A DNA stretch of 6,118 nucleotides from Candidatus Woesearchaeota archaeon CG10_big_fil_rev_8_21_14_0_10_32_9 (GTDB taxonomy: Archaea > Nanobdellota > Nanobdellia > Woesearchaeales > 21-14-0-10-32-9): positions 1-6,118 of the forward strand of contig PCYF01000002.1 of assembly GCA_002762915.1 (NCBI GenBank), written 5' to 3'. Position numbers and translations under genes: made by a program. The notes beneath the pieces are model-generated. The model was not told the DNA's origin. It worked only from the letters and a program-made list of their open reading frames with translations, and did not search any database. Shown here piece after piece: positions 5,986-6,118 of the stretch; position 1 is the first letter of the stretch; every line of letters starts with the position of its first letter.

Positions 5986-6118
5986 TTACGCGTTTTGCAG
6001 AATTTTTATTGCTTTTTTAGGGTCTTTGCTTGTTATGACAAATGATCCTGTTGTAAGAATGTTTGCTCCGCTTTTTACAAGCTTTTTCGCAGTTGTTTCA
6101 TTTACGCCACCATCTATT
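5986..6118 (-). CDS. rpe: Ribulose-phosphate 3-epimerase, C-terminal end (N-terminus outside the window)
   Basis: My translation of the minus strand from the window edge gives 43 residues ending in TAA at 5988-5986. It starts IDGGVNETTAKKLVKSGAN and continues to TTGSF, then SKDPKKAIKIL near the C-terminus. This matches the end of the ribulose-5-phosphate 3-epimerase TIM barrel: the DGG loop with the catalytic Asp, the helix after it, the phosphate-binding G-S turn and the final helix. The enzyme interconverts ribulose 5-phosphate and xylulose 5-phosphate, the latter being a transketolase substrate, so its position next to the transketolase genes supports the call. Only about one fifth of the usual length (about 215-220 aa) is visible. 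A related family such as allulose-phosphate epimerase cannot be fully excluded from this fragment. Confidence 0.85.
   Translation of the reverse strand, partial: IDGGVNETTAKKLVKSGANILTTGSFVITSKDPKKAIKILQNA

Noticed and set aside
1..6118. CRISPR array, tRNA or rRNA gene, insertion sequence, or a defence or other undescribed system
   Set aside because: I saw no spaced direct repeats, no cloverleaf-like segment with GTTC-type loop, no inverted-repeat-bounded transposase, and nearly all the sequence is taken up by recognised genes. The gaps (92, 59, 27, 10 and 42 bp) are too small to hide more.

Overview
The window is AT-rich (hand counts of about 30% G+C in sampled stretches) and densely coded. 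It looks like chromosome from a small-genome archaeon, most likely of the DPANN type (Woesearchaeota/Pacearchaeota-like). This lineage call is inference. It rests on TATA-like boxes about 25-31 nt upstream of start codons that lack a Shine-Dalgarno site (a leaderless or near-leaderless layout), a transketolase split into two genes as in many archaea, and a four-helix membrane protein of a type I associate with such genomes. A candidate-phylum bacterium is not strictly excluded.

Layout. At the left edge, on the minus strand, lies the N-terminal part of a lipoprotein of unknown function (1-357, runs off the window). A 92-bp divergent promoter region (358-449) separates it from a plus-strand pair: a short, bacterial-looking glycyl-tRNA synthetase (450-1790) and a 132-aa polytopic membrane protein (1850-2248) with the only strong Shine-Dalgarno site in the window. 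A T-rich stretch ends this unit and meets the convergent minus-strand operon.

The right two thirds is a minus-strand sugar-phosphate operon, read from the right edge: ribulose-phosphate 3-epimerase (5986-6118, C-terminal end only), transketolase N-terminal subunit (5122-5943), transketolase C-terminal subunit (4167-5111), a Glk-family glucokinase-like sugar kinase (3100-4170) and transaldolase (2276-3103). The last three genes overlap by 4 bp (ATGA), and the two transketolase halves are 10 bp apart. Together they encode most of the non-oxidative pentose phosphate pathway plus a hexose kinase. A plausible role is to phosphorylate imported hexose and interconvert hexose, pentose and triose phosphates, supplying ribose 5-phosphate for nucleotides. 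Ribose-5-phosphate isomerase is not in view.

I found no CRISPR array, mobile element, RNA gene or clearly new system. The points most worth a second look are substitutions at usually conserved positions: Asp in place of the glucose-contacting His in the kinase, and RGETTQ in place of RPETAQ in GlyRS. The enlarged transaldolase and the unidentified lipoprotein also merit attention.
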